The notes under the pieces are model-generated. The model did not search any database, was not told the DNA's origin, and saw nothing but the letters and a program-made list of their open reading frames with translations. DNA of 64,000 nt, from assembly GCF_002953195.1 (NCBI RefSeq), contig NZ_CP026377.1, positions 3,100,001 to 3,164,000 on the forward strand. Direction: 5' to 3'. Below are positions 1-10,331 of this stretch, in pieces (positions within the stretch are counted from its first letter, which is position 1; every line of letters begins with the position of its first letter). Source of the DNA: Mixta gaviniae. GTDB lineage: Bacteria > Pseudomonadota > Gammaproteobacteria > Enterobacterales > Enterobacteriaceae. The translations under genes and the position numbers were made by a program.

Positions 1-357
1 GTCGCGCAGCCCCGGATGCCCCGCCTCCACCGCCAGCCCGCACAGGCCGGGCAACGCCGCCCGACAGGCGTAATACATCGCCACGCGGCCGCCCAGCGAG
101 TAGCCGATAAGCCAGTATTTACGAACTTGATGATGACGCAGCGTGGCGCTCAGCTGCTCACACAGCGCATCGAAGCCGCTGACGCGCTGGCTGCGCGAAC
201 CGCCGTGGCCCGGCAGATCGATGCTCAGCATCGGCCAGTCGGGAAAAGCCTGCTGCGCCGGCAGCCAGTCATCGGCCGATCCCAGAAAGCCGTGTAGCCA
301 GACCAGCGTCGGCTTGCAGCTGCGGCGGTGGCCCTGCCAGCGGGCATGGAGGATCAT
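1..357 (-). CDS. menH: MenH, SHCHC synthase (partial, N-terminal 119 codons)
   Basis: Alpha/beta-hydrolase-fold enzyme of menaquinone synthesis. It removes pyruvate from the MenD product SEPHCHC to give SHCHC in the cytoplasm. The reading frame stays open to the left edge, so only the N-terminal half is present. Visible marks are an oxyanion-side LHGF motif near residues 21-24, a DLPGHG motif at 48-53 and the nucleophile elbow GYSLGG with Ser87. The ATG overlaps the menD stop (ATGA), so the two are translationally coupled. Identification rests on these motifs and on the menF-menD-menH order. The downstream partners menB, menC and menE lie outside the window. Confidence 0.93.
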   Translation of the reverse strand, partial: MILHARWQGHRRSCKPTLVWLHGFLGSADDWLPAQQAFPDWPMLSIDLPGHGGSRSQRVSGFDALCEQLSATLRHHQVRKYWLIGYSLGGRVAMYYACRAALPGLCGLAVEAGHPGLRD

Positions 358-2021
358 AATTGCGCGCCCATGGCGGCCAGCCTGGCGAATGCCTGCGCGC
401 CGCCGTCCGGCGGTACGCAGAACTCCGCCAGCGTCGCCCCCGGGTGCATGAAGCCCTGCAGCACCGCCTCGCGCAGCGTTTCCCAGCATTCGGCCTGCCG
501 GTAAGCCAGGCCGAACATCTGCGCCGCCGGCGCGAAGCTGACCCCCTGCGGCAGGATGAAAAAGGCTTCCCGCCGCTCGGGCGGCGTGGGCAGCAGCGAG
601 AAAATGCGCCCGCCGTCGTTATTCACCACCACCAGCACCAGCGGGAGATCGATCTGGCGCAGCAGCGCCAGACTGTTGAGATCGTAGAGCGTGGAGATAT
701 CGCCCAGCAGCGCCAGCGTCGGGCGTCGGGCGCCGCGCTGTAGACCGGCAACGGTGGCGATCAGGCCATCGATGCCGCTGGCGCCGCGATTGGCATACAC
801 CGGATAACCCGCTGGCAGCTGCGCCAGCGCATCCGCCAGCCGCACCAGCAGGCTGTTGCCGAGGAACAGTTGGCCCTGCGCCGGCAGCAGCTCCGCCAGC
901 CGGAACGCCAGCTGCGCCTCTGCTTCCTCCTTCAGCGCCGTCTCCGCCTGTTGCCGCATCGCATCCGCAAGCGCGCTCAGCTCCGGCGCCCAGCCTTCCG
1001 CTTCACACGCCGGGTGCGCCTGCAGCCAGGCACCGATCTCGCTGACTATGCGCCGCCCCGGCTGGCTGGCGGGATCGCGGCGGCCCGGCAGCGGGTCGAT
1101 CAGCCACCACTGCGGCGGACGCGCCTGCTGCTGCCACTGCAGCAGACGCTTGCTCACCAGGCTGGCACCGAACTGCACGACCAGCTCCGCCTGCGCCAGC
1201 CGCCGCTGCGCGCGCGGGCTGCTGAGCCAGAGATCGACGCCGGGCAGCGGCTGCCCGCTCTGCGACTGAATATCCGCCAGCAGCGGCCAGCCGAGCGCCC
1301 TGGCCCAACGCGCCAGCGCCGCGCCCTCGTCCGCCTGCATTTTCCCCGCGATAACAACGCCGCGCTTTTCACGCCAGCGTGGCCATTCCGGCTGCGGCGC
1401 CGGTTCGCCCTGCGGGTAGTGGCTGACCCAGGGCGTCTCCTGCCGCTGCCATTCCGCCAGCGGCGCCAGCCAGTCGAGCCAGGCATCGTCCTGCGGGCCG
1501 TAGAGCGGCTCGGCGAACGGACAGTTAATATGCAGCGCGCCAGCCGGGGTCGCGGCGATCGCCTCATCCAGCGTCGCCGCCAGCCAGCGCGCGTTGATAT
1601 CAGGCGTCGGGCGCGGCAGATCGCAGCGGCGGGCGAAGTGGGAAAAGAGGCCGGGCTGAAGGATCGCCTGGTTTGCGCCGCAGTCAATCAGCTCCGGCGG
1701 CCGGTCGGCGCTCAGGACGATCAGGCGTTCGCCGCTCTGGCGCGCCTCAATCACCGCCGGCAGCAGGTTGGCGACGGCGGTGCCGGAGGTGACGATCAGC
1801 GCCACCGGCGCCTGTAGCGCTTTCGCCATACCGAGGGCGAAAAAGCCCAGCCCGCGTTCGTCGAAATGGGTGTGGCAGGCCAGCGCGGGTTGGTTTGCCG
1901 CCGCCAGCGTCAGCGGCGCGGATCGCGAGCCGGGCGCGATGCAGATATGGCGCACCTGATGGCGCGTCAGCACCGCGATGATGACCTGCGCCCAACGGCG
2001 GTTAAAGCTACTGACGGACAT
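354..2021 (-). CDS. menD: MenD, SEPHCHC synthase
   Basis: Thiamine-diphosphate enzyme (555 aa, as in E. coli) that adds the succinic-semialdehyde unit from 2-oxoglutarate to isochorismate, the first committed step to menaquinone. The start is the ATG at 2021, preceded by a GGGAGGAAG ribosome site; longer in-frame extensions lack one. The cofactor-activating glutamate falls at E55 in the [10 protein letters not shown] segment. The C-terminal ThDP/Mg motif begins [12 protein letters not shown] and ends [10 protein letters not shown]. The gene follows menF by 44 nt and overlaps menH by 4 nt, so the three form one operon. Strong match to the family in length and motifs. Confidence 0.97.
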   Translation of the reverse strand: MSVSSFNRRWAQVIIAVLTRHQVRHICIAPGSRSAPLTLAAANQPALACHTHFDERGLGFFALGMAKALQAPVALIVTSGTAVANLLPAVIEARQSGERLIVLSADRPPELIDCGANQAILQPGLFSHFARRCDLPRPTPDINARWLAATLDEAIAATPAGALHINCPFAEPLYGPQDDAWLDWLAPLAEWQRQETPWVSHYPQGEPAPQPEWPRWREKRGVVIAGKMQADEGAALARWARALGWPLLADIQSQSGQPLPGVDLWLSSPRAQRRLAQAELVVQFGASLVSKRLLQWQQQARPPQWWLIDPLPGRRDPASQPGRRIVSEIGAWLQAHPACEAEGWAPELSALADAMRQQAETALKEEAEAQLAFRLAELLPAQGQLFLGNSLLVRLADALAQLPAGYPVYANRGASGIDGLIATVAGLQRGARRPTLALLGDISTLYDLNSLALLRQIDLPLVLVVVNNDGGRIFSLLPTPPERREAFFILPQGVSFAPAAQMFGLAYRQAECWETLREAVLQGFMHPGATLAEFCVPPDGGAQAFARLAAMGAQL

Positions 2022-2065
2022 GCTTCCTCCCGAAAACCTTGACGGTAGATGATGCCGCAGACGCG

Positions 2066-3349
2066 CTACGCGCCGGGCAGCAGCGCCGCCAGCGCGGCGA
2101 TTTTGTTTTCCGTTTCCTGCCACTCCTGCAGCGGATCGGAACCGGCGACGATGCCGGCGCCACCATACAGCCGCACCCGCTCGCCCTGTAGCAGCGCGCA
2201 GCGCAGCGTGACGCAGAACTCGCTTTTCTGAGGTGAAATAAAGCCCACTGAACCAGCGTACCAGTCGCGATCCAGCTGTTCGTGCCGCTGCAGGAAAGCG
2301 CGTGCCGCCGCGCGCGGCAGGCCGGCCACCGCCGCTGTCGGCTGCAGCCGCTGCAGGCAGAGCGCGTCGCTGCGGCTACGCAGTTCGCCGTGAATGCGCC
2401 GCCGCAGATGCTGAACATTGCGCAGGCGCACCAGCTCTACCGGCATGACCTCCAGCCCGCTGACCATGCCGTGCAGCCGCTGGCAGATATCCTCCATCAC
2501 CAGGCCGTTTTCGCGCCGGTTTTTCCCGTCACGCAGCAGCCACTGCCCCTGCCGCCGGGCTACCTCCGGCTGACTGTCGCGCGCGGCCGTGCCCGCCAGC
2601 GCTTCGGTCAGCAGTTCATTCTGTTGCCGCAGCCAGAGGCGCTCCGGGCTGGCGCAGACCAGCGCCTCGTCGTTGTCGAAACGCAGCATAATTTGATAGC
2701 AGTGTGGATTGGCGCGGCGGCTCGCCGCCAGCAGCGCCTCAGGCGGCAGCGGGCGGTCCCAGAAGAGATCGGCGGCGCGCGCCAGCACCACTTTTTCCAG
2801 CACGCCGGCGTCGATGGTCGCCAGCGCGGTATCGACCCGCTGACGCCACTCCGCCTGCTGCGGCTGCTGCAGACGCCGCAGCAGGTTTCCCGCCAGCGGC
2901 GGCAGCGGCCGGGCCGGCAGTAGCTGTTGCAGGAAATCAGCGGCGGCGCGTGCATCGTCGCGCAGGCTGCTGTCGCTGTAGAGAAACAGGGTCAGCCGAT
3001 CGCCGCGGCGATCGCGGCGCCACATCAGGCGCGGCAGAAAGAAGAAGCTGTTGGCCGCTTCAAAGCGGTTTGCGCCCCAGATGCGCCAGTGAGTCGGCAA
3101 ATGACGGCACGCCTGCTCCGCCTGATAGAGCGTCTGATAGCGGCGGATCGCGCCGCACAGCGCTACCTGTTCGTGGCCGGAACGTTGCTGCCACCAGAGC
3201 TGGGGCCGGTGCGGCTGGGCGCTAAGCCAGGCGAGCGAATCGCCGGCGGCGTCAAGGGGAACGGTAAGCGCGCGATAGCCCGCTTCGGCGCTGTCGATCT
3301 GCGACAGCTGCGTGAGCAAAAGGGTATAAGCAGCAGGAAGCGAATACAC
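2066..3349 (-). CDS. menF: MenF, isochorismate synthase
   Basis: Chorismate-utilising enzyme (427 aa) that converts chorismate to isochorismate for menaquinone. The start is a GTG at 3349 with a strong AAGGAGG site just upstream. The family lysine lies in LEKVVLAR (K186), with a GTAARD segment in the middle. The C-terminal part, ending in a [11 protein letters not shown] motif and an ENK metal-binding segment, is typical of the chorismate-binding domain. First gene of menFDH. An enterobactin-type isochorismate synthase (EntC) is the alternative paralogue, but the menD neighbourhood settles MenF. Confidence 0.95.
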   Translation of the reverse strand: MYSLPAAYTLLLTQLSQIDSAEAGYRALTVPLDAAGDSLAWLSAQPHRPQLWWQQRSGHEQVALCGAIRRYQTLYQAEQACRHLPTHWRIWGANRFEAANSFFFLPRLMWRRDRRGDRLTLFLYSDSSLRDDARAAADFLQQLLPARPLPPLAGNLLRRLQQPQQAEWRQRVDTALATIDAGVLEKVVLARAADLFWDRPLPPEALLAASRRANPHCYQIMLRFDNDEALVCASPERLWLRQQNELLTEALAGTAARDSQPEVARRQGQWLLRDGKNRRENGLVMEDICQRLHGMVSGLEVMPVELVRLRNVQHLRRRIHGELRSRSDALCLQRLQPTAAVAGLPRAAARAFLQRHEQLDRDWYAGSVGFISPQKSEFCVTLRCALLQGERVRLYGGAGIVAGSDPLQEWQETENKIAALAALLPGA

Positions 3350-3440
3350 AGAACCTCCTTAAGCAAAAAGAGGTAGATAGTGTAAAAGCGTCGTCAGCGC
3401 GGAATGTTGATGCAGGACAGTTCGCTCGCGGTTTGCACCG

Positions 3441-3560
3441 GCGGGAAGATAACCGGAAAGCGAATGGGGATGCGTGCGGCAGAGGAAGAAACCGGCAGAT
3501 GAAAGGCTATTGGGATGCGTATGAGAGAGACAGGTAAGCGGAAGGGAAAAGGCCATCGGG
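3441..3560. repeat. Imperfect tandem repeats, about 44-nt period
   Basis: Two clear copies and a weaker third lie between menF and elaB: about 3441-3482, 3484-3529 and 3530-3560. Each copy carries an ACCGG- or AGCGG-like start and a run of GAA; the first two also share TGGGATGCGT or GGGGATGCGT near the end. Translation in any frame gives low-complexity peptide without an RBS, so this is read as a non-coding repeat. Confidence 0.5.
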
Positions 3561-3566
3561 CCCGCC

Positions 3567-3605
3567 GAAAACAGGCCAGCCCCTCGCCTGGCGGCAGGGG
3601 CTGGC
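3567..3605 (-). terminator. Probable elaB terminator
   Basis: A 10-bp stem (GCCAGCCCCT paired with AGGGGCTGGC) with an 11-nt loop lies 14 nt past the elaB stop. On the minus strand it is followed by CTGTTTTC. The T-run is short, so efficiency may be moderate. Confidence 0.6.
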
Positions 3606-3619
3606 GGTGCGGGAAAAGC

Positions 3620-3985
3620 TTAGCGGCGCGCCAGCAGCAGGCCGAAAACCAGACCAGCGGCGGCACCGATGCCGATACCCTGCCACGGTTTTTCGTGAAC
3701 GTAGTCGTCAGCGCGGTAAGCTACCTGTTTCGCACGATAGTAGTAGGAATCTGACGCTGCGCTGACGCGCGATTTCACATCATGCAGCGCCTGCTCCGCC
3801 TTCGCCTTCAGTTCAATATATTTCTGATCGGTAGGATCGCCGGAGGATTTCAACACCTCTTCCAGCGTTTCGGTGAGCAGCGTTAAATCATCGTCCAGAC
3901 GCGTTTCATGCGGCTCAGCTGTCGCCTGAGCATCGTCAGCTAATAGCGGATCGCGGTTTTCTTTTGAGTCAGTTGATACAGCCAT
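3620..3985 (-). CDS. elaB: ElaB/YqjD/YgaM-family membrane-anchored protein
   Basis: Small protein (121 aa) of the DUF883 family. Residues 1-90 are polar and mostly helical. The C-terminus is a single glycine/alanine-rich membrane anchor (about 100-118) ending LLLARR. Family members are stationary-phase, tail-anchored inner-membrane proteins that associate with ribosomes; that role is known for relatives and inferred here. The start is the ATG at 3985 because GGAGGAAGAA lies just upstream; an upstream extension lacks such a site. It is next to menF as in E. coli, but elaA is displaced by two inserted plus-strand genes. Confidence 0.88.
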   Translation of the reverse strand: MAVSTDSKENRDPLLADDAQATAEPHETRLDDDLTLLTETLEEVLKSSGDPTDQKYIELKAKAEQALHDVKSRVSAASDSYYYRAKQVAYRADDYVHEKPWQGIGIGAAAGLVFGLLLARR

Positions 3986-4252
3986 TTTCTTCCTCCGTGT
4001 AAAACACATGCATGTCCACTAACTATAGACAGTTTTTTCGCGCCTGCCTGCTCCTGTGCCCAGGAATGCGCTGATAGCACTTTGCGGAAATGCATTGGTT
4101 TATTTGATTAATCTGATAAATTTCCTGCGTACTGAATTTTTACCGCTCCCGTCTGTCGTAGCTGACTGTAGCCCTGGTCCCGCCGGGGAAAAAGGGTGCA
4201 AAGGCACGACAGTCACTACAAACTCGTTCAGCACAAGGAAATCGTTTCTGGC

Positions 4253-5911
4253 ATGAATCGAAGAATGTTTATGAAAACGTCTATGGCATTCGCCGCCGTC
4301 AGCGGGATGTCCGGCTTATCCACGCTGTTTGCTCAATCTGCATGGGCGGAAGATGGCATTGCAGACGGCACCGCGACGCGCTTCGACTTTGAGGTGCTGA
4401 AGAAAAAGGCCGCCGAAATGGCGCAAAAGCCCTGGGGCGGCGCCCCCGGCCCGTTGCCGGATACGCTGGCAACCATGACGCCGCAGGCCTATAACGAAAT
4501 TCAGTATGACGCTAACCACTCGCTGTGGAACGGCATCGACAATCGGCAGCTGGACGTGCAGTTTTTCCACGTCGGCATGGGCTTTAAGCGCCGTATTCGC
4601 ATGTTTTCGGTTGATACCGACAGCCGTGAAGCGCGGGAAATCCACTTCCGCCCGGAACTGTTCAACTACCAAAACACCAACATCGACAGCAAGCAGCTGG
4701 AAGGCAAGACCGATCTCGGCTTCGCCGGCTTCCGCGCGTTTAAAAAACCGGAACTGGCGCGGCGCGATATCGTCTCGTTTCTTGGCGCCAGCTATTTCCG
4801 CGCCGTTGACGATACCTATCAGTACGGCCTGTCGGCGCGCGGTGTGGCGGTGAATACTTTCAGCAACGGCCAGGAAGAGTTCCCCGATTTCGTGGCATTC
4901 TGGTTTGAAACGCCGAAGGCGGACGACACCACCTTTACCGTTTACGCCCTGCTCGACGGCGCCAGCCTGACCGGCGCCTATAAGTTCGTGATCCACTGCG
5001 AGCCGAAGCGCGTGGTAATGGAGGTGGAAAACCACCTGTGCGCGCGCAAAGATATTCGTCAGCTCGGCATCACGCCGATGACCAGCATGTTCAGCTGCGG
5101 CAACAGCGAACGCCGCATGTGTAATACCTATCACCCGCAGATCCACGATTCCGATCGACTGGCGATGTGGTCCGGCAAAGGCGAGTGGATCGCCCGTCCG
5201 CTGAACAACCCGCGCAAGCTACAGTTCAACGCCTACGAGGATGAAAACCCGCGCGGTTTCGGCCTGCTGCAGTTGAATCACGATTTTGAAGATTATCAGG
5301 ATGTGATCGGCTGGTATGACAAACGCCCCAGCCTGTGGGTGGAGCCGGTCGGCAAATGGGGTAAAGGCGCCATCAACCTGATGGAGATCCCAACCACCGG
5401 TGAAACGCTGGATAACGTGGTCTGCTTCTGGCAGCCGGCCCAGCCGATTAAGGCGGGCAGCGAGCTGGCATTCCAGTACAAGCTTTACTGGAGCGGCCTG
5501 CCGCCGGTACAGAGCGACCTGGCGCGCGTGGAGGCGACCCGTTCCGGTATCGGCGGTTTCCCGGAAGGCTGGGCGCCCGGCGAACATTTCCCGGATGTCT
5601 GGTGCCGCCGCTTCGCCGTGGACTTTGTCGGAGGCGACCTGAAAAACGCCGCCGCGAAGGGTATCGAGCCTGTGATTACCGTTTCGGCGGGCACCATCAA
5701 GCAGGTAGAGATCCTGTATGTCGAGCCGCTGAACGGCTATCGCATTCTGTTTGACTGGTACCCCACCAGCGAGGCTGCCGATCCGGTGGATATGCGTCTG
5801 TTCCTGCGCACCAAAGAGGAGACGCTGAGCGAGACCTGGCTCTATCAATATTTCCCGCCGCCGCCGGACCAGCGGAAGTACGTTGACGATCGTCAAATGA
5901 CGGTCGGCTAA
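4253..5911 (+). CDS. opgD: OpgD (MdoD), periplasmic glucan biosynthesis protein D
   Basis: Periplasmic beta-propeller-like protein (552 aa, E. coli 551) that helps shape osmoregulated periplasmic glucans. The N-terminus [10 protein letters not shown] followed by a hydrophobic stretch and an AQSAWA cleavage region is a twin-arginine (Tat) signal, as expected for OpgD and unlike the Sec-exported OpgG. Nearly every segment matches OpgD, for example [21 protein letters not shown] and the C-terminal TWLYQYFPP. The ATG at 4253 was chosen because it starts the Tat signal; an upstream in-frame extension of 19 codons has no signal character. A terminator follows directly. The gene is an insertion relative to the E. 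coli elaB-elaA order. Confidence 0.96.
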   Translation: MNRRMFMKTSMAFAAVSGMSGLSTLFAQSAWAEDGIADGTATRFDFEVLKKKAAEMAQKPWGGAPGPLPDTLATMTPQAYNEIQYDANHSLWNGIDNRQLDVQFFHVGMGFKRRIRMFSVDTDSREAREIHFRPELFNYQNTNIDSKQLEGKTDLGFAGFRAFKKPELARRDIVSFLGASYFRAVDDTYQYGLSARGVAVNTFSNGQEEFPDFVAFWFETPKADDTTFTVYALLDGASLTGAYKFVIHCEPKRVVMEVENHLCARKDIRQLGITPMTSMFSCGNSERRMCNTYHPQIHDSDRLAMWSGKGEWIARPLNNPRKLQFNAYEDENPRGFGLLQLNHDFEDYQDVIGWYDKRPSLWVEPVGKWGKGAINLMEIPTTGETLDNVVCFWQPAQPIKAGSELAFQYKLYWSGLPPVQSDLARVEATRSGIGGFPEGWAPGEHFPDVWCRRFAVDFVGGDLKNAAAKGIEPVITVSAGTIKQVEILYVEPLNGYRILFDWYPTSEAADPVDMRLFLRTKEETLSETWLYQYFPPPPDQRKYVDDRQMTVG

Positions 5912-5917
5912 CCTGAG

Positions 5918-5948
5918 CGGCGAGGGAAACCTCGCCGTTTCTGTTTCT
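5918..5948 (+). terminator. opgD terminator
   Basis: Stem CGGCGAGG/CCTCGCCG closed by a GAAA tetraloop, starting 7 nt after the opgD stop and followed by TTTCTGTTTCT. Good rho-independent terminator form. Confidence 0.8.
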
Positions 5949-6042
5949 GCCGCGCGCTTCGCCGGCTCTTCTGAGCGCAACGGCGCAATGGCTCTTATAC
6001 TGAATGATCGGTATTCATTATATTGAAAAAAGTGAGGGAAAG

Positions 6043-6588
6043 ATGAGTGAGAAAAAACAGTTTGTCACGCTGGTCGGCAGCCTGCGCCAGGGCTCTTTTA
6101 ACGCGGCGGTAGCGCATACGCTGCCGGAACTGGCGCCGGAAGGGGTAACCATCAGCCACTTAGGCTCGCCGGGCGATTTTCCTCACTATAATGCCGATCT
6201 GCAGGAGGCGGGTTTTCCGGCACCGGTGCTGGCGATGGCCGAGGCGATAGCCCGGGCCGACGGGGTGATTATCGTCACGCCAGAATATAACTACTCGGTG
6301 CCCGGCGTGCTGAAAAACGCCCTCGACTGGCTATCGCGCGTCTCGCCCAATCCTTTCGCCGCGAAACCGGTGCTGATCCAGAGCGCTTCGCCGGGCAATA
6401 TCGGCGGCGCGCGCGCCCAGTATCATCTGCGTCAAATCCTGGTCTTTTTTGATGCGCGCGTGATGAATAAGCCAGAAGCGATGATCGGCCAGGTTACCGA
6501 TAAGGTAAAAGATGGCGTGCTGGTGGATGACGCGACCCGCACCTTCCTCAGCAAGCAGCTGCAGGCGTTCGCGGATTTCAGCCGCTAA
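6043..6588 (+). CDS. NADPH-dependent FMN reductase, ChrR/YieF type
   Basis: Flavodoxin-like quinone/chromate/azo reductase (181 aa). The FMN-phosphate loop is the N-terminal GSLRQGSFN. The VTPEYNYSVPGVLKNALDWLSR segment is the family signature and contacts the flavin ring. The protein resembles E. coli ChrR (YieF, 188 aa) over its whole length, including IGGARAQYHLRQIL and the C-terminal helix. The start is the ATG at 6043 with GAGGGAAAG upstream; the longer frame from 6004 has no ribosome site. It has its own promoter region after the opgD terminator and meets elaA tail to tail across 13 nt. The in vivo substrate cannot be read from sequence. Confidence 0.88.
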   Translation: MSEKKQFVTLVGSLRQGSFNAAVAHTLPELAPEGVTISHLGSPGDFPHYNADLQEAGFPAPVLAMAEAIARADGVIIVTPEYNYSVPGVLKNALDWLSRVSPNPFAAKPVLIQSASPGNIGGARAQYHLRQILVFFDARVMNKPEAMIGQVTDKVKDGVLVDDATRTFLSKQLQAFADFSR

Positions 6589-6601
6589 GACGCGCGGAGC
6601 G

Positions 6602-7075
6602 TTACGGCTCCGCGTCCGGCGTGCCGGGGCTGACCATCGTAATATGGGGAATATTATCCTCCAGGTAGATGTCGCCCACCGGGGTAAAGCCCATACGCAT
6701 ATAAAAAGCCTGCAGGTGCGCCTGCGCGGACAGCGCCAGCTGACGACCGGGCCAGTGCTGCTGGCAGCTAAGCAGCACCTGCTCCATTAAGCGATAGCCC
6801 AGGCGCAGCCCGCGCGCTTCGCTGGCGACGATCACGCGGCCGATGGTAACCGGAGCGCGTTCATCCGCCGGCGTCAGCAGCCGCGCGCAGGCCAGCAACC
6901 TCCCCTCTCCGATGGCGAAGATATGGCGGTTGTCGCGCGTCAAATCTTCTCCGTCGATATCTTCGTAAGGGCACTGCTGTTCAACAATAAAGACCCTGTT
7001 GCGCAGCGCCAGGATCGCATACAGCTGATGAATGTTTACTTCGCTGTGGTGCAGATCGTACCAGGTTAAATCCAT
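6602..7075 (-). CDS. elaA: ElaA, GNAT-family acetyltransferase
   Basis: GCN5-related N-acetyltransferase (157 aa). Marks include the RNRVFIVEQQCPYEDIDGEDL N-terminal part, the IGRVIVASEARGLRLGYRLMEQ acetyl-CoA pyrophosphate loop and the C-terminal AQAHLQAFYMRMGF segment, all as in E. coli ElaA. The ATG at 7075 was preferred to a GTG nine bases upstream because AGGAG sits 8 nt before it. Substrate unknown. An 8-bp hairpin without T-run (6593-6614) spans its stop codon and the end of the convergent reductase gene. Confidence 0.88.
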   Translation of the reverse strand: MDLTWYDLHHSEVNIHQLYAILALRNRVFIVEQQCPYEDIDGEDLTRDNRHIFAIGEGRLLACARLLTPADERAPVTIGRVIVASEARGLRLGYRLMEQVLLSCQQHWPGRQLALSAQAHLQAFYMRMGFTPVGDIYLEDNIPHITMVSPGTPDAEP

Positions 7076-7206
7076 TCTCTTCACTCCTGAAAAGGTTTCC
7101 CGGGCATCCGGTCGGTAGCGGTTTTATACCATTGCGGAGGGCAATAAAAACAGCGCCGGCGCGCCCGTTTTGCCTCTTCGCCAGCAGAAATGGTCGGGCC
7201 GCGGCC

Positions 7207-7236
7207 AAAAAAAAGCCCTGTATCGCTACAGGGCTT
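7207..7236 (-). terminator. nuo operon terminator
   Basis: A 10-bp stem (AAGCCCTGTA/TACAGGGCTT) with a TCGC loop, 18 nt after the nuoN stop. On the minus strand it runs into TTTTTTTT. Textbook rho-independent terminator closing the 13-gene operon. Confidence 0.93.
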
Positions 7237-7253
7237 ATTACTTATCACGCAGA

Positions 7254-8711
7254 TTACATCAGCGGCTGCGCCAGCTGCACCAGACTGATCAGCGGCTGCG
7301 GATAGACACCCAGCAGCAGCACCAGAATGGCGGAGATCAGCACTACCACGCCGCCGGCGGTAAACGCCCAGTTAGCCGGCGTATCACGGGTATGCAGCTC
7401 CGGCGGGCTGAGGTAGAGGCTGACAGTGACGCGCAGGTAGTAGTAGAGGCCGATGGCGCTGCCTAATACCACCGCGCCGGTCAGCCACCACAGCGAGGCG
7501 TTAACGCCCAGCGCGATCACGTAGAACTTGCCGATAAAGCCCAGCGTCATCGGAATACCCGCCAGCGACAGCATCATCACCGTCATCACCGCTGACAGCA
7601 CCGGACGATGCCAGAACAGGCCGCGATAGGAGTAGAGCGAATCGGCGTCCGGCCCGCGATAAGGGCTGGACATCAGGCTCACCACGCCAAAGGCGCCAAT
7701 GCTGCTGAACAGGTAACCCGCCAGGTAGACGCCGGCGGTTTCCAGCGACATCTGATGCGACTGCACCGCAATCAGCGCCACCATCAGATAGCCGAGGTGG
7801 GAGATAGAGGAGTAGCCCAGCAGACGCTTGATGTTGCTCTGGCTGATCGCCAGCAGGTTACCAAACAGGATGGAGACCACGGCGATAATCGCCAGCACGT
7901 TACGCACCGCTTCGCTGTCGGTGGCCGGCGCGTACATAAACAGACGCATCAGCGCGCCGAAAATGGCGATTTTGCTTGCGGTCGCCAGGAAGGTGGATAC
8001 CGGAGCAGGCGCGCCCTGATACACATCCGGCGTCCAGAGGTGGAACGGCACCAGCGACAGCTTGAAGCCCAGGCCGATGATCATCATTCCCAGCCCTACC
8101 AGCAGCAGCGGCTGATGCAGCATGCTATCGGTCAGGCTTTTGCCCAGCTCAACAAAGCTCAGGCTGCCGGAATCGGCATAGACCAGCGCGATGCCGAACA
8201 GCAGGAATGAAGAGGCGGCCGCCGACAGAATGGTGTATTTCAGCGCCGCTTCCAGCGAGCGCTTCTGACGGAAGGCGTAGCCGATCAGACCAAACAGCGG
8301 CAGCGACAGCAGTTCGACGCCGATGAACAGCGAGGCCATATGGTTGGCGCTCGCCAGCACCACGCCGCCCAGCGCGGCGATCAGTACCAGCAGGTAGAAC
8401 TCGTCGCGGTTATCGCTAAAGCCCTGCAGCCAGGGGTAGGCGAAGGTACAGGTCGCCAGGCTCGCCAGCATCACCAGACCGGTATAGAACATCGAGAAGC
8501 CGTCGACGCGCAGCAGCGGTGTGACATCCATCGGCCCTGCCTGGCCGACAAACCAGAGTGACAACAGCGCGAGGTTGAGGCCAATCACGGTCAGCGTCGC
8601 ATTGACAAAATGGTTGCGTCGCCACGCAATGGACAGCATCACAACCACCACCGTCAATCCGACGATCAACAGCGGCAGCAGCGCGATCAATTGTTGAGGA
8701 GTTATTGTCAT
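7254..8711 (-). CDS. nuoN: NuoN, NADH dehydrogenase I subunit N
   Basis: Antiporter-like membrane subunit (485 aa, same length as E. coli) of complex I, in the proton-pumping arm. About 14 hydrophobic helices can be traced. Conserved charged residues lie in [14 protein letters not shown] (helix 5 glutamate), in the [13 protein letters not shown] lysine helix and in the [21 protein letters not shown] broken-helix motif. Last gene of the operon; its ATG is 6 nt from the nuoM stop and has a weak ribosome site, so coupling to nuoM is likely. The operon terminator follows. Confidence 0.98.
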   Translation of the reverse strand: MTITPQQLIALLPLLIVGLTVVVVMLSIAWRRNHFVNATLTVIGLNLALLSLWFVGQAGPMDVTPLLRVDGFSMFYTGLVMLASLATCTFAYPWLQGFSDNRDEFYLLVLIAALGGVVLASANHMASLFIGVELLSLPLFGLIGYAFRQKRSLEAALKYTILSAAASSFLLFGIALVYADSGSLSFVELGKSLTDSMLHQPLLLVGLGMMIIGLGFKLSLVPFHLWTPDVYQGAPAPVSTFLATASKIAIFGALMRLFMYAPATDSEAVRNVLAIIAVVSILFGNLLAISQSNIKRLLGYSSISHLGYLMVALIAVQSHQMSLETAGVYLAGYLFSSIGAFGVVSLMSSPYRGPDADSLYSYRGLFWHRPVLSAVMTVMMLSLAGIPMTLGFIGKFYVIALGVNASLWWLTGAVVLGSAIGLYYYLRVTVSLYLSPPELHTRDTPANWAFTAGGVVVLISAILVLLLGVYPQPLISLVQLAQPLM

Positions 8712-8717
8712 GGCGAA

Positions 8718-10238
8718 TTACGGCCTTGTAGTTGAAATTGAAGCGGTATACCACTGCTGAATATTGCTCATGGCAGCGTGTGAGGTGTCCAGGATCGGCT
8801 GCGGGTAGATCCCCAGCAGCACCAGCAGAACCACCAGCACCATAATCATAATGAACTCACGCGGGGACATGCCGCGCAGCGGCGTCTCCGACTTCGGCGC
8901 GCCGTAATAAGCGCGCTGCATCATGATCAGCGAGTAAACAGAGGCGAACACCAGACCAAACGTGGCGATTACGATAATGGTCGGCACCACCTGGAAGCTG
9001 CCGGTCAGGATCATAAATTCGCCGGCGAAGTTACCGGTGCCCGGCATCCCGAGGTTCGCCACCGCAAAGAACAGCGACAGGCCAGGGATCCACTTGATGC
9101 GTGACCAGAGGCCGCCCATCTCGCGCATATCGCGAGTATGCAGACGTTCATAGAGCTGGCCGCAGAGAATAAACAGCGCCGCCGCAGAGAGGCCGTGCGC
9201 AATCATCTGCACCACAGCGCCCTGGAACGCCAGCTGGCTGCCGGTGTAGATGGCGATCAGCACGAAGCCCATATGGGAGATAGAGGTGTAGGCGATCAGA
9301 CGCTTGATATCGGTCTGCGAGAAGGCCATCCAGGCGCCGTAGAAGATACCGATAATGCCCAGCCACATCGCAATAGGCGCAAACTCTGCCGAGGCGTTCG
9401 GGAACAGCGGCAGGCTGAAGCGCAGCAGACCGTAGGCGGCGGTTTTCAGCAGAATACCGGCCAGGTCGACGGAGCCTGCAGTCGGCGCCTGACTGTGCGC
9501 GTCCGGCAGCCAGCCATGCAGCGGCACCACCGGCATTTTTACCGCGAAGGCGATAAAGAAGCCCAGCATCAGCAGATATTCCACGGTGTGGGACATCGGG
9601 GTCTGCAGCAGCGTTACATAGTTGAAGGTCCAGACGCCGGTCGCGCGGTAATGCACAAACACCAGGCCCAGAATCGCAATCAACATCACCAGGCCGCTCG
9701 CCTGGGTATAGATGAAGAACTTGGTGGCAGCGGTAATACGGGTTTTCCCGTCAGATGCCTTATGTCCCCAGAGCGCGATGAGGAAATACATCGGCACCAG
9801 CATCATCTCCCAGAAGAAGAAGAACAGGAACATATCGATAGAGAGGAACACACCGATTACGCCGCCCAGGATCCACATCAGATTGAGGTGGAAGAAGCCC
9901 TGATACTTTTCGATCTCATTCCAGGAGCAGAGTACCGCCATCAGCCCCAGCAGGCCGGTCAGCACCACCATCAGTAGCGACAGGCCGTCCAGCGCCAGGT
10001 GGAACGCGATGCCGAAGCGCGGGATCCAGGGAACGGAAAACTCAGACTGCCACTGCGGAATGCCGGCAGCCTGGGTCAGTGAATAGCCTCCCTGCAACCA
10101 GAGCTGCAGTGAAAGCGCCAGCGTCAAGCCCATTGTAATCAGGGCGATCCAGCGTGGCGTCCTCGCGCCTAAGCGCTCGGCGAGCCAGCAGAGGAAGCCA
10201 CCGACAAACGGGATAACAATTAGCCAAGGTAATAACAT
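8718..10238 (-). CDS. nuoM: NuoM, NADH dehydrogenase I subunit M
   Basis: Antiporter-like proton-pumping subunit (506 aa; E. coli 509). Conserved elements are the FFFFWEMMLVPMYFLIALWG helix with its key glutamate, VKMPVVPLHGWLPDAHSQAPTAGSVDLAG, and KRLIAYTSISHMGF. The ATG at 10238 starts MLLPWLIVIPF exactly as in the family; upstream in-frame extensions are unrelated. The ribosome site is weak (AAGGGA at some distance). The gap to nuoL upstream is 126 nt and contains a hairpin, unlike the tight spacing to nuoN. Confidence 0.97.
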   Translation of the reverse strand: MLLPWLIVIPFVGGFLCWLAERLGARTPRWIALITMGLTLALSLQLWLQGGYSLTQAAGIPQWQSEFSVPWIPRFGIAFHLALDGLSLLMVVLTGLLGLMAVLCSWNEIEKYQGFFHLNLMWILGGVIGVFLSIDMFLFFFFWEMMLVPMYFLIALWGHKASDGKTRITAATKFFIYTQASGLVMLIAILGLVFVHYRATGVWTFNYVTLLQTPMSHTVEYLLMLGFFIAFAVKMPVVPLHGWLPDAHSQAPTAGSVDLAGILLKTAAYGLLRFSLPLFPNASAEFAPIAMWLGIIGIFYGAWMAFSQTDIKRLIAYTSISHMGFVLIAIYTGSQLAFQGAVVQMIAHGLSAAALFILCGQLYERLHTRDMREMGGLWSRIKWIPGLSLFFAVANLGMPGTGNFAGEFMILTGSFQVVPTIIVIATFGLVFASVYSLIMMQRAYYGAPKSETPLRGMSPREFIMIMVLVVLLVLLGIYPQPILDTSHAAMSNIQQWYTASISTTRP

Positions 10239-10331
10239 GGCGGTTACGGTCCCTTTTCTAGTCCTGCATGAGCCGCCGGCAACCTTTGCCAAACGCGCTC
10301 AACCTCAGGTTTTTTCACAAGCTTATCGGGT

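Noticed and set aside
6593..6614. 8-bp hairpin at the convergent ends of the FMN reductase gene and elaA
   Set aside because: No T-run on either strand and it overlaps the elaA stop codon; not listed as a terminator.
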